Assembly: GCA_023052935.1 (NCBI GenBank)
Contig: CM041293.1
Location: 55,974,725 to 56,038,724 of the forward strand
Length of the DNA stretch: 64,000 nucleotides
Source: Piezodorus guildinii
Taxonomy: Eukaryota; Arthropoda; Insecta; Hemiptera; Pentatomidae
Direction of reading: 5' to 3'
This document shows, in pieces, positions 23,543 to 36,100 of this stretch. Position numbers and translations under genes: made by a program. The notes under the pieces were generated by a model. The model saw nothing but the letters and a program-made list of their open reading frames with translations, was not told the DNA's origin and made no database searches. How positions within the stretch are numbered: the first letter of the stretch is position 1; the number at the start of each line of letters is the position of its first letter.

Positions 23543-23600
23543 GCTTGTTTGTTTTGGGCTTTATTTAAGGAGTAAAACCTCAAGGTCATCAACGCCTGTA
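23543..23600 (-). repeat. Short dispersed repeat, inverted copy of 7786-7836
   Basis: Reads AAGTTTG-like and TTTGGGCTTTA...AAACCTCAAGGTCATCAACG, the reverse complement of the 7.8-kb copy with few changes. Confidence 0.65.
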
Positions 23601-24109
23601 GGAAATTGTAAGTATTGTTGTAGGTTTTTATGTTCTTGATAATTTCTAGTGCTAGGTATGATGTTATTTTTTTCGTGTACTGCTTTCAATATTTTCTATG
23701 AAGTTACCTAGTCTGTGAATATAAGTACGTTAGAGTTGGAGTATGCACGTCGGCAATAACATGTGGCTTTGAGAAGTTCTGAAGTTAGTGGGTAGTGACC
23801 AGGGGTTTCCCCGGCAGATTTGCATGCATGTGTGATTATCTGAATATGATCGTCCAAGCGCAGTTGGTAGTTTGGGATTGCTTTCTCTTGATTGATTTCC
23901 TGCATTTTATAAGGAAGTAATGAGTTGAATTGTGAAGGGCCTTCAGTTGTTTGTGTTGACTGAAGCATAGGTTGAATCGCTGTAATAAACATTTTCATGC
24001 GTGGAGAATAAATGTTTTTTTTCTATTATTTTTTTTTTAAGTTTTCCTTTATATAAACACTTGATGAGCACACATTCACTTCCTTTTGTCACTTAATTAC
24101 TTTATTTCA

Positions 24110-24170
24110 TAACCTTTCATATCTGTCGACGTTTCGGAACTGTTACCCCATTTTCAAGACTTATTTTTTT
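24110..24170 (-). repeat. Decayed hammerhead-like retroelement end
   Basis: The minus strand contains CGAAACGTCGAC preceded by GGGGTAAC...GTTC and CTTGAAAATGG, resembling the second core box and a damaged first box (CTGATGA lost). The region around it has no coding sequence. Confidence 0.35.
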
Positions 24171-24309
24171 ATATTAATGCTTTTTCACATATAACCCATT
24201 ACTTTATTTCATAGCACACTGCTATTTGTCCTCATGGGTGTTCATTGTCATTTGTTGCTGATAAAAATTGTATATTGTTATATTAAAGCATGACCACTAG
24301 TAACAATAA

Positions 24310-24480
24310 AAAATATGTAGATAAAAAAAAATATATTGTTAAATTATTCAATATAAAACATACGTTTCTAACGAAACTAAATATCATTTTTTAAACCTTT
24401 TTGAACAATTTATTGGTTTTAAATTTATTTTAACAACCAAGGTAAGTATAAGTCGTGTGTTGCCCACGCCAGATTTTATT
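24310..24480 (+). repeat. Family I repeat, 3' fragment (copy 5)
   Basis: Ends with GGTAAGTATAAGTCGTGTGT and TGCCCACGCCAGATTTT. Confidence 0.65.
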
Positions 24481-24819
24481 TGTTTAAAATTTCGAAACAT
24501 GTGAATAAAAACAAAAAGGTCGCAGGCAAGATTTTCATTTAAATCGGCCGAGGGTCGAAGTGGCTTGAATATATTGCTTAATTTTTACCAACTCTATTTA
24601 TTTGAATATAAATTTGATAATTTGTTTATTTATCACACCTATGTCTATTTATGTATGTCACTTTTATGCTGCTGTGGCTAAAACTCTCGAACAAATATTG
24701 AATAATCACATTCTAAAATTTTAATTTGTCTTCCAGTCCTTACTATTTATAGAAAGTGAGATTATTATCAACAACTCGAAATTCATTTACATCTATCTTT
24801 ATAAGTTTGCTCTTTAGAT

Positions 24820-25690
24820 CGCGGTTATTCATGGGTAATTAATTAATACCTACTATGGCTCGTATGGAACTACCTCAGTTAACTTACAACGAAGGAGGTC
24901 GCGTCTAGATCATGATATGGCGCTCCTTTAGTCATTACCCATCAGTTAACAGGAGAATCTCGCCGAATAATTCTTCTTAGTCGTTATGAAGCCACGGCGG
25001 AGGATGTTCTGCGACTGGATCATTCTCATTCACGGTTATTGAAAATCCTAGTAGGTTTGTGAGTAATGTGGTCGTAGGTGGTAAGTCAGGGATATCGATA
25101 CGGCCCAATCTAGACTATTCCTGAGACCGTTATAGATGTAGATATACCGCATGTATTTTCCTTCTTCTTAAGAACCTGTATATGACGGTATCAGATTATA
25201 ATGTCAGCTTTCAACTCATCCGTACGCCTTGGGAAGTTATTTGGCGTTCAGCAACTTCGGGATTGTAGAATATGTGGTATTCATCTAAAGAGTTCATTCT
25301 CAAACTCTACCCGAAACAGTTTATCCAACTAAGGAAGAATGCGTTGGGGTTCATCTCTACAAATATTTCTTCCGCCCACTCTGCTTCGTGGAACCATATA
25401 TATCTGTCGACCATCATGAGACAATGGCGTTTTCCTGCAGAGGTTGGAGTGTTCAATGATGTCAGTCATTTATGCGTTTATATCGATTCTGTTAGCGACA
25501 GACACCAAAAGTGTCTTCTGGTAAAACGTTGTGTTGCTGGACCTTTGATCGAGACAGGACACAGGGCCAGAGACCACGGAAGTCATTTTCGATTTCAATA
25601 TTTATTTACCAGTATAACCTCTTTATTCTTGGTTGTTATGAGCTCTTTGTCTTACAAAGCTGAGAGGGGGATGCTCCACCTGTAGATCAA
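24820..25690. other. Unassigned higher-complexity region with a 137-codon ORF
   Basis: The base composition is more balanced than the surroundings, and 25272-25685 is open for 137 codons on the + strand. I see no domain, no splice context and no relation to other genes here. It most likely belongs to an old transposon of unknown type. The flanking 25691-26670 shows nothing recognisable. Confidence 0.3.
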
Positions 25691-26670
25691 CAGAAGTCCT
25701 CCTGAAGGTATTTTGCATTTTTCTTCTTTTTTTTATTTAAGTACTTATAAAATAAGTATATTGTTATATTATATGAATTCAGATGTATTGCATTTAATAT
25801 TGTTTGATTTGTAGTTGTTTTTCTGTGACTGTTATTTACTGGGATTGTTATGGTAGGTTTAAAAGTTGACATAAGTGTTAAGTAGTTGTGAATTTATTTG
25901 TTTCAAACTTTCCCCTGCCTTGTTATTTTTTTTCCCCACCTTCCGTGGATTGACTCTCAATTGATTTATAATTTGGCTTGTGATAAACCTTTACTTGTTT
26001 TTAATTCTGAACTAGTTACTTTTGAGTTATCTGTTTTGTTTGTTTTTGTTTTTTTATTCTATTCATCTTCCTTATGTTATTGACTGTCATGCAATTGTTC
26101 TGTTATTAATAAAATTCCCTATTTACCGTTTCATGAATTTTTATTTTGGGTGTTGAGGATATTATTATATAAACAGAAAGTTTAGCAATCTATCCAATTT
26201 GATAAATACCCGTATCTAATTTTTATGAAATTCTTGCTAGTGATTTCTTATTCTTTATTTTATTGTTTCTGTAAAAATTAAAAGGTTTAAGTACAACTCA
26301 GTAATTCTAATGAAAATATAACGGCATAAGACTATGTCATGATGATAATTGTTATTCAGTGATTTGTGTAAACTATTGTCTCCTTTAATGTCATTTTTAT
26401 ATTAAGAGTCACTTATCTGCTTAGTAATCTCTTTTATTGGTGTTAACTCTCTAATTGGAAGTTAAAACTTGAGTATCCATTTTAGTTTAGATTAGTTGAC
26501 TTAAAATTTTTCAAATGGTATTTATTGTTTTATTTTAAGAAATTTAAATATAATTTTAATCTTTAGCCAAAGTTTTTTATTATCCTTGGTTTTTCTAAAT
26601 TTATTCAAAAAGGTTAATATAAAATACTGATTAAAATCAATACTGATCATAAAGGTTAATAATGAAATTA

Positions 26671-26811
26671 TACTGAATACTGAGTTCAGAATAAAAAAAT
26701 CTTCATATTAACCTTTTTAAATCTTCTTCTTCTTTAAGGAGAAAGCTAAAGAAGAAGAAGATTCAAAAAGGTTAATATGAAGATTTTTTTTTCTGAACTC
26801 AGTATTCAGTA
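26671..26811. repeat. Near-perfect 64-bp inverted repeat, 12-nt loop
   Basis: Arms 26671-26735 and 26748-26811 pair over about 64 nt with two mismatches and one single-base gap. The outermost bases are TACTGAATACTGAGTTCAG and the inner part is purine/pyrimidine-biased (CTTCTTCTTC/GAAGAAGAAG). It lies about 240 bp upstream of the 5'UTR acceptor of gene B. It could be a fold-back transposon or a hairpin RNA source. Confidence 0.8.
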
Positions 26812-27053
26812 ATTTTCATGAAGATTATTTTAACATGTTGTATTTCTGGAGGATCAAATTTTTAAAGAAAATGATTTAAGTACCATCATCACCATTATCT
26901 TGTTTGTTTTAATCTTTCAATATTCTAACTTGTATTTTTTTTCTGAAACATTAACATAGAGCTACAATTTGTAATTAAATTACATATAATTTAGTTAATA
27001 ATTCATGTCTATATCAATATTTACAATTAAAAATTATTTTAATTTGTTTACAG

Positions 27054-27107
27054 CACTTATCCTTGTACTTTTTGTTAGTCGTCTGCCTGAATAGAAATGG
27101 AAAATGA
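27054..27107 (+). CDS. Gene B exon 1: 5'UTR end plus first 11 coding bases
   Basis: TTTACAG acceptor at 27047-27053, 43 nt of 5'UTR, then ATG at 27097 encoding M-E-N and two bases of a Glu codon, followed by GTAAGT at 27108. It ends in phase 2, exactly what the RING exon needs. Gene C has the same arrangement, which supports the call. The acceptor implies an upstream non-coding first exon, not identified. Confidence 0.7.
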   Translation, partial: HLSLYFLLVVCLNRNGK

Positions 27108-30100
27108 GTAAGTTATGTCTTTTTGTAGGTTCTTTAGTTTTTTTTAGTTATTACTTTCATTTAACTACTTAATTTTTGTAATTACTTACCTAGAGATTTT
27201 GTGAAAGACTGGTTTTGGCTTTTTAAAATTAATCAATTTCTTCAAATTACTTGCAGTTTCGCCCATGATTCACACGGGCACAATTTAAATAAACTTAAAA
27301 AAATCTGTGTATGACCCATTTAGAGTTTATCACTTGGATTTCAAGTTTATCCGTAATGAAAAGTGCAATTAGCAATTTTCTCATATAAAGAAAACTTGAC
27401 TTTTATGCATGTATTTAAGAATTAAAGAAATAACAACGTCCCCTATTTTGTTAGGTTTATTAACTATTTAAATTACATTTTAAAAGTTCAATTTAGTTTC
27501 TAAATTCTAATTTAGTTTACAGTGAAACATATGTTTTCATGAAATAGTATTAAATTTGAAATAATTAATAACAATGTTAGTTTATAGATTTATAATAATT
27601 TACCATTTATGTTTGCAACTTAGTTATAATTCAGCACGTAATATTGTTTCTAATACCTTGCATACAAAATTAAAGAATATAACCTTTAAGATTTTGTACG
27701 ACGGTGATAACCTTTCTCTTTAATAATACTATATGTCCATGTGTGTATGGGGTTACAACAACTTTGTATTAACTTGTACAATTTATTTTATGTATATTAA
27801 CTATTCTGAAATCTTGTGTTTTCCAGTGGTATATTATATACCTAAGTTACTACTTTTATTTCATTAATAATTTTTTGATGACTTATATACAGAAAATCCA
27901 TTTTTCTCGTTTGAAGAAAAGCTAAATTGCAATGAAGTTTATCTATAAACCTTCAGGAAAGAATGTTGTAAATGAATGTGAAAACTGTATCAAAATTCGT
28001 CTTGTGGTTTAGAAGGAGTTAGTGGAAACCATATCTTATTTAGAGAGAGAGACAATTACTTTTAGTGGAAAATTAGAAAATGGTTGGTCATTCATATTAA
28101 TTTTACAGAAATCCTCTAGAAATAAAATTTAGAGAGCCATGACTTTATTTTAATCTAATGGATTTAAAGTTTATTTCGTTATGAATCTAATAGTAACAAA
28201 GGGAAGTACTCTTGTTTGTATTATTCTGAATTTATACTGCTTATCTAGTTGGCAAAAACTAAAGAAGAGCTACAATTGCTGCCTTCACAGGTTATATTGC
28301 CATCCACAGCTCTGGTAGAAATTACAAACAACACTTCCCTCGGCCAAAGACATCTCTAATGAGATAGTTCAATAACTGTAAAATCTTTATATTTAAGTAA
28401 ACCTGTAAATAAATCCTCTTCGAATTACCGATTTAACTATCATCCTGTCCAATACATTGTATCACTATATATAAAACATTATCATCAGTACTTAATAGTT
28501 TGAAAGCTGGCTATATTTCCGTCAATTCATTTGAGTAAGTGTGGTATTTTGATATTTTTTTGCTCATTGATTGTTAATATTATGGCACATCCATATCTGG
28601 CAGCTGGCATTTACTACTGGGCATCTTCTTTGTCCATGTAAGAATATTAAATTTCAGGTAAGTAATCCTTGATTTAAATAAATAAGGCTCAAACTTAATA
28701 TAAATTGTTCATTATCCTTCCTTTGAGGAAGAGGGGAGAAGTAGAGAAAAGTGATTATTCCGAGGAATCTCTTTATTAAAAAACTAAGAACTTTAAAATT
28801 CTATAATTATGATTTTTATACATCTTTTCACTGAGACAAATGGTTATGGAGATATATGAGGGATAAAATATGGATTTTATATAACCCATAGGGGTTTACT
28901 ACTACTCGTAAAAGTGGGCCCCAACACCACAAAATCGCTATGTTCAAGATCAATATTCAACATTGAATTTATTTATTTATAAAATATTAAGCAACCCTTA
29001 TCATGTTGTTTGGAGCATTTTTACTGAAAGTGGAAAATCTTGAATTTTATCTCTGAAATAACAATTTGCTTGAGGAAAAATGTATTGAGTCATTTATATA
29101 GAATTATAAGGTATGTAAAGTTTATTTATGTGTGCGGAAAACATAATAATTTTGCAGATATTCAAGAAATACCTTAAAAAAATCAGTTTTCTCTACTTCT
29201 CCATCTACATCTAAAATACAGCCGTACTAAAATGAATTTATTTCCAATGATGCTACTAGCTGTTATACTATTAACCACATATATCCAACATCTAAAACAA
29301 ATGCTGACAGCACTATCCATGAACGGAAACTATAAAGAAACCACGGTTTTCTCTTCAACGCACATTTCATACATCCAACTTATAGCATGTAGCACCTCCT
29401 ATAAAAATTTCAAGACACCACACTGAGAGGAAGGTCTTGAGGACATAGTATCGAAACCCCTACAACATCTTTGACATCCCAACAAATATACCAGATTCTT
29501 TGCATTATTGAAATACTAGACAAATACATCATTTCAGCCATTGCCACAAATGTTTGAACATGAAACTTTATTGTAATATAGTGTAACTAGCGAACCCACC
29601 CCTGCTTTGCTTTGCAAGGATGAAATTTGAATGAGGTGTCATTTATGTTTAAAAAAGCTCTTTCTGTCTGATTTAAAGTTAATTACAATAGGAATTGAAG
29701 TTCATCGTAATGATAGGTGCAATTGGTTAAGTTTATTATTTTAAAGTGAAGCAGAGATAGCGGAAAATATTATTTTTCCATATAAATAAACTTAGTTGGT
29801 ATGAATGTATTCAACAACTGTATAAATAAGAAACGTCACTATCCTATTAGGTTTATAACTGTTTTATATTTATTTACATAAATTTTATGAGCTTACAACA
29901 ACTTTATATTAACCTGTACAATTTATTTTATTGCATATTAACTTTTTTAAATTTGTTTGCTTACCAACGCTATATTATACGCCTATGTTACTACTTATAT
30001 TTCAGGAATAATTTTTTGATGACTTGGTTACAGAAAATTTATTTTTTCTGTTAAAGAAAAGCTAAATTACGATGTAATTTAATTATAAACCTCCAGAAAA

Positions 30101-33100
30101 TAAATCCCTATTTAATTAATGATGATGAAAACCGTATCTAAATCCGTGTTCTGGTTTAGAAGGAGTTAGCAGAAACCAAAATCACGTTATCATTGTATAT
30201 ATAGAGAGGTAGAGATGGCTCAATCTATTGTAATATATTGGGTTGTGTCACTTGAAATGTCCGTTTTCAAGGTAAAGGATTTTTATTAAAAATACGATAT
30301 GAAAACAAGATAATTTTATTCGAAGTATTTACCTTCTTTTTCTACACATTTTTCCCAAAGTGACACCAACTTTTTTATCCCCGATCTGAAAAACTCTGAG
30401 CTTTGAAGTGAAACAAAATCTGAAAACGCACTTTTCACTTGATCATCATTTTCAAAAAGTTTTCCTTTGACGAAGTTGTCTAAATTCCTGAACAGATGGT
30501 AATCTGTTGGAGACAAGTCGGGAGAATATGGTGGGGGCAGAAGAACTTCATAGCCCAGTACTTTCAATTTTTGCACATTATGTTTTGAAACATGGGGTCT
30601 AGTATTGTCGTGTAAGAGTATAGGACCCTTCCGATTTACCAATCCAGGTTGTTTTTTTAATAATTTTGTGTGCATTTGGTCAATTTCATTGCAGTACGTT
30701 GTAGAGGTAGTGGTTTCACCTCTAGGTGAAAAGGAATAATGAATTATCCCAGCCATGGACCACCATACTGTAACCATCAATTTTTTGGGATGCAAATTTG
30801 GTTTTGGCATTTGCCCCGGGGTTTTCGTCGATGTTCAATCACTACCCTGACTGACGCTGATTGTCATATCCGATCCATTTTTCATCACAGGTAATTATTC
30901 TTTCAAGGAAAAGCTTGATTTTTTGCCTCGCAAGCAAAGAAACGCAGGTCTCAAGGCGTTTCAATTGCTGCCGCTCAGTTATAACATGAGGTACTTCTCA
31001 TGAGGTTTTTCCCAGCTGAAAACTTAGTAAACCAACGGTGAATGGTCCGTTCATTAACACTCTCTTCCCCAAATGCCTTGGGGCCGAGTTTAAACTCGTA
31101 CAAAAATATTACTCGAAAATCGTTTGTTTCCATGTTCATATTTGGAGGTATACTAAAAAGTGGGTAATTGATTGGGAAGCTAATGTTTATAATACAAAGG
31201 TAGGGGATTAGTAACTGTTTACTTTAAATATGTAAACATTCGGAAGAAAACAACAGAGACCTGCAAAATCCTTTATGTATTTCAGAAACTATAAAAGTGG
31301 TCATTTTATGTGAAACAACCCGATAGTATAATGGTTTAATCATGGATCTCGACCACCACAGTACGGTGGTAGAATTCAGAAGTATTATCACCTCAAAGTT
31401 GTGTGTGTAAACAATTTAGATTAGTTTCACATCTCATCACATTGGCCTATCAAATTCTTTCTTTAAATTTTAATTTATGCACCAGAATAATTTCTGATAT
31501 GCCTTCAACACAGTGTCAATTCTCAGAAAAAATATTTATAAAACAAATAAGATTACTTCTAAAATTTTAAATAGGTATTTTGAAACAAAGTATTTGATGA
31601 AAATAAAAGCGAAGTAACTAACATCTACTTATATAAAAACGATAAGTGTAATGATCAGTTATTTAGTTGATTGTATTATGTAATTTACATGTGTAATGAA
31701 ATATATTTTTCTTTTCAGAAACTTGATTGGTGTTTATTTAAGACTTCTGAGTGTTTTGGAATGTCCAGTGTGTTTAGACTATTTAACAAAGCCAGTAGCC
31801 TTGTGTAATGAGGGCCATGCTTTATGCTCAAAATGTAAATCTAATATTACAAGCTGCCCAATGTGTAGGAATCCCATCAGTTCTACCCGCGGCTTAATTT
31901 TAGATCAAGTAATGTAACTGAATAATTTTATTATTTTTTATTTTATTATAATCCAGCAGGTTTCAGTTATTTACCTCAACTGTTTTGAAATATCTCATCA
32001 TTAAATGTTGGATTATTTTAACAAAACATTTTTTAATCAGGCAGATAAAAATTTGATTTGACTATGTAGTATAAGAAGTTTTGTTTTTCTTGTTTATGAA
32101 ATTACTTTCATTTGTGTTTTGCATTGATAATTGTAGAACAAAAGTTATTGTTTGGAACATTTTAAACATTTTTGGGTACCTTTTCACAGATTATAGAAAC
32201 ACTATTGTATCCATGTTACAAAATGGGATGTGGATCCTTATTGAAAAGAAGTGATGCAGAAAATCATGACCTTAATTGCGCTTTAGAAAATGCTGTAGAT
32301 AAACAGGCTGTACTTCACAACAACCTATTAAAAAATATTGAAGAGAATTTTGGATCTTTTATTGTACAACCTGAAGTTGTGAGCTATTTTTTGATTATGT
32401 ATTTTTTACTCCAAAAAAATTTTAAATATTTTTATGTTTTAGTTAAGTTTTCCTTAAAATAATTCCCTTTTATATTTATTTGTTTTGTTTTAGGTAAAAG
32501 AAACAAGAACGGTTGGAACTGTTACTGGGAAAGGTATGGTAATTATATAATTATATAACATAATAAATTTTTGAGACTAAATAAGAAAATAATTATATTC
32601 TGTTTTTTCCAGTAAAAACATCTGATGCTCGTGTACAAACAGCCATCCCTTTTTCTTCTGTGAGTATTTAATGTATATACCTAATTTAATAGATATTTTC
32701 AAAATGAATTTAATTGATTTTAGTCATCGTGATGGTTTTTTTAAAATTTTTTAGCAAAAGTTCCTGCAGAGCTCTCTGCTCAAGTTGTTGAAGGTTTTTT
32801 TTTTCCTCAAATGCTTTGGATATAGCCTATATATCCTAGCCATTCTGCTTTGCCTCTTGCTAATCAGAGCTGCCATCGGGTAGTGCGGTATGTGATCGCA
32901 TGCCACTGCTTCCAAAAAAAACAATTTATTTTTAATATTCTTATTTTACAAGCTTTTTGGAACAATAAATAAGGTTCTGTGGTACAGCCCGGTGCACGGG
33001 TGTGCACCTTAAAGCTGCACCTTAGCTGTTACTGTGGTGCAACCCAGTACACGGTTGCGCACTTTACTGGTGGGGTTGCACCTTATCCGATTTGGGCCAG

Positions 33101-36100
33101 CCACCTGGCTATCTCCATCCGTCCGAATACCGTCCAGCCTTCCTGGTCCGCAGCATCCGTCCGGTCCTCCTTATCCATCTGGGTGCTGTCCAGCCTTCCT
33201 GGTCCGCCGCATCCGTCCGGATTCGTCTCTGGTCCAGCCCTCCTGGTCTCAGAGATTCTCCTCTTCTTCGTCTTCTTCTTCTTCGCCTTCATCCGCCTCT
33301 CCGGCCGGTTGGGCTCTTCCGAGGGTGAAGTGTGAAGGGCCCACCAGTTCCTTCCACGCGTACACGAACTCCTTGAGGAAGAGGTAGTGCTCTTCCTCAA
33401 GCAAGCGCGGAAGGTCTGGCTCGGAGAGCGTGTACAGGCCTGTTTCCATCATCAGACTGGCATGGTGCCGCTCCATGTCAGTGCAGGACAACATCACGTG
33501 CTCAGCAGTCTCCGGACTCCACAGGTTGGGCACCGGGGATCTATGTTCTTTCCATGGTCATGCAGTTTTCCCCGGAACCCTCCGTGACCTGTTAGCTTCT
33601 GCGAGATCCAGTAGTCGGGGAGGACCCACTTTGCCGCCAATCTTGATTGGACGGTGGGGAAGAACTTCCTGAGTGTGGCGCCTTTCTGACTTGTCACCCA
33701 CCCTCGCTGATTCTTCCTCGGAGTCCCTCTGGAAGCGCCTCTAGCCCCTGCCTCTTGTAATCGTACCGAAGTACATCTTCCTTTAGGATGAGGTCCAGGG
33801 GCACTGCTCCGGCCAGCACCTGCACTGCCTCGTGCGACACCTTCTATAAGCCCTGGTGACCCTAAGCAGAGCCAGTCTCTGTGTTGTCGCCAGTCTCCTC
33901 CTATTTTGCTGCATGAGTTGTCGACTCCAAGCCAGGGACGCATACCTCAGAATACCCATGACCACTCCTTTGTATATGGTCATCGTGGCGGGGTATCTGA
34001 GGCCCCAGAATGCGCCCCCTATTCTGCTCAATCCGTTTATGGACAGGGTCACCCTATCTCTCAGGTACTCTAGGTGAGGGGTGACGTCAAAATTCTTCTT
34101 AAATCTTACACCAAGATAGGTCACCTCCTCACTCTCTCACCTTCGATGTTCAATGTGATCGGGTGAGCCCTGTCCGTAGAGCCTCTTACAAGCATGGCCT
34201 GGGTCTTAGATGCGGCCATGCTTAACTTCCTCCTCACGCACCAATCCGATATGAGACTGGCGCACCTCTCTGCCTGTTAGATCAATCTGGCTCTGCTGTT
34301 CTCGGCCACCATGACTGTCAGGTCGTCAACGTAGGCCGTGGCAAGGAACCCTCTCTCTTCTAATTCCCCCAGCAACTGGTCGAAGACGAGCTTCCACAGG
34401 GCTGGACCCAGGACTGAGCCCTGCGGACAGCCTCTCTCAATTATTCTCTCGACCTCGTTGTAGTTACCCCTAATCTTCACACTCCTGTTGCTGAGGTAAC
34501 CACTAACGAGGGAGTACAGATTGCTGGGGGTGTCGAATTCTTGCAGCCGCTGAAGTACGCAGGGCCACCATACACTATCTATTATATATCAAAGAGTAAA
34601 AGCATAACGTACTTCTCCGCCTTCCCTTCTACGTCCATGCGTACTCTCAGCAGCGCGTCTGTGGTTTTGCCACGGGTTGAGCCGAATACTTGTTATTTAT
34701 GAATTATTAGATTTTCGTGAACATATTCTTTTTAATCTATTTTGTTTTGTTAAATTACTTTTTTTTTTCTTTTCTTATTTTTCACCCCTACATCTCCTTT
34801 AAAGGCTATACAGGGTTTCTCAAGCCAGGGGGTGAGGGCAGGGAATAAATGCTGAGATAAAATCCCCCAGCACCGAGACTCGAGCTTGTAATTATTTTGC
34901 TTTCAAATTTTGGTCCTCTGTGGTTGCTAGACAATGCACATTCAAAGCAATGTGTGCTAACCCACTCAGCCACCCCACACCAATTAAATTACTTATCTAT
35001 TTAAGCTTTCTATATTATATTTCTATATAGAGTTGAAATATGTAAGTACTTTTAAGTTATTTTTTGTCATATTTATTTTCCTCATAATTATCTTGCCACT
35101 CTTATCTGTTGAATGATAATGTTGCTGTTTTGAGATAATATATAAAAGTATTTCATTTAGTAATAGGCTAATATATTAAGTATTTCATTTAGTAGTAATA
35201 GGCTAGTGGACTCAATTTTTGGTTTATTATTTTAAAATATGAAATCGAATTATATAAAAAAATATATAAACCTCCAAATTATAGCATTTCACAGGAAGAT
35301 ACATTGGATACCGAATAAATATTATTTAGCCTGGAGTAATTGAAACCATGCTTCTATGTCGGAAACAGTGAACCATACTCTGCTATCATGATATCGTAGA
35401 TCCTGTTTTATTTGATTGTTAATGTATTTGTTAGTACCCCCAAGTAAAGGGTTCCTTAGAGGTACCTACCTCCAATTTCAATCTTCAGTGCTTTCTTCCT
35501 TTTATGAATACGAAAATATGGGTCATTAATGAGTATCAAAGTGATTTTTCCCTTTTTTTAAATTTAATATTTATCATTTAATGTTTCTCCACAGTTTAAA
35601 AATTAATAATATTTTCATTCTATTTTTCTTTCAGTCATTCCTTCTGGAAAAATTAAACTCCTCATCAACTTCTCCAGGTAAAAACTTTTTTATTGGAATA
35701 ATTCTTTCCTGTATTACTGAAATCTTATAAACTTATATAGATAAAAGTATTACTCTAAAATAAAAATACTTGCATTAGTATCAAAAATTACTCACTTATT
35801 TCCAAAGTTATCGTTAGGAATATATTGTTTTTGACCTGTTTCTATTCAGTCTTTCTTTCGAGTTTTTTTACCTTTAACATCAGTGAAAAATTCAATAAAG
35901 GATGCGGGCATTTACAATTTTTTTTTTTGTTGGCTCCATTAAATTACAAGTAGTAGATTTTTCTAAAATAAAAATAAAATCTGGCTCCTTATAATTAGAG
36001 AAACTGAGGAATCAATTATTTTTTTAATTATTTAATCAAGTATTTTATAAAATATTTATGAAAAAGGTTTAGATTTTTATATTCAAATTTGTTTCCAGCT

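Noticed and set aside
23708..23998. 96-codon minus-strand ORF
   Set aside because: No domain recognised and surrounded by LINE debris; kept out for lack of support.
33034..33387. Pro/Ser-rich + strand ORFs of 117-118 codons
   Set aside because: They lie antisense to the R1 LINE 3' region with GC-rich tandem blocks; composition artefact.
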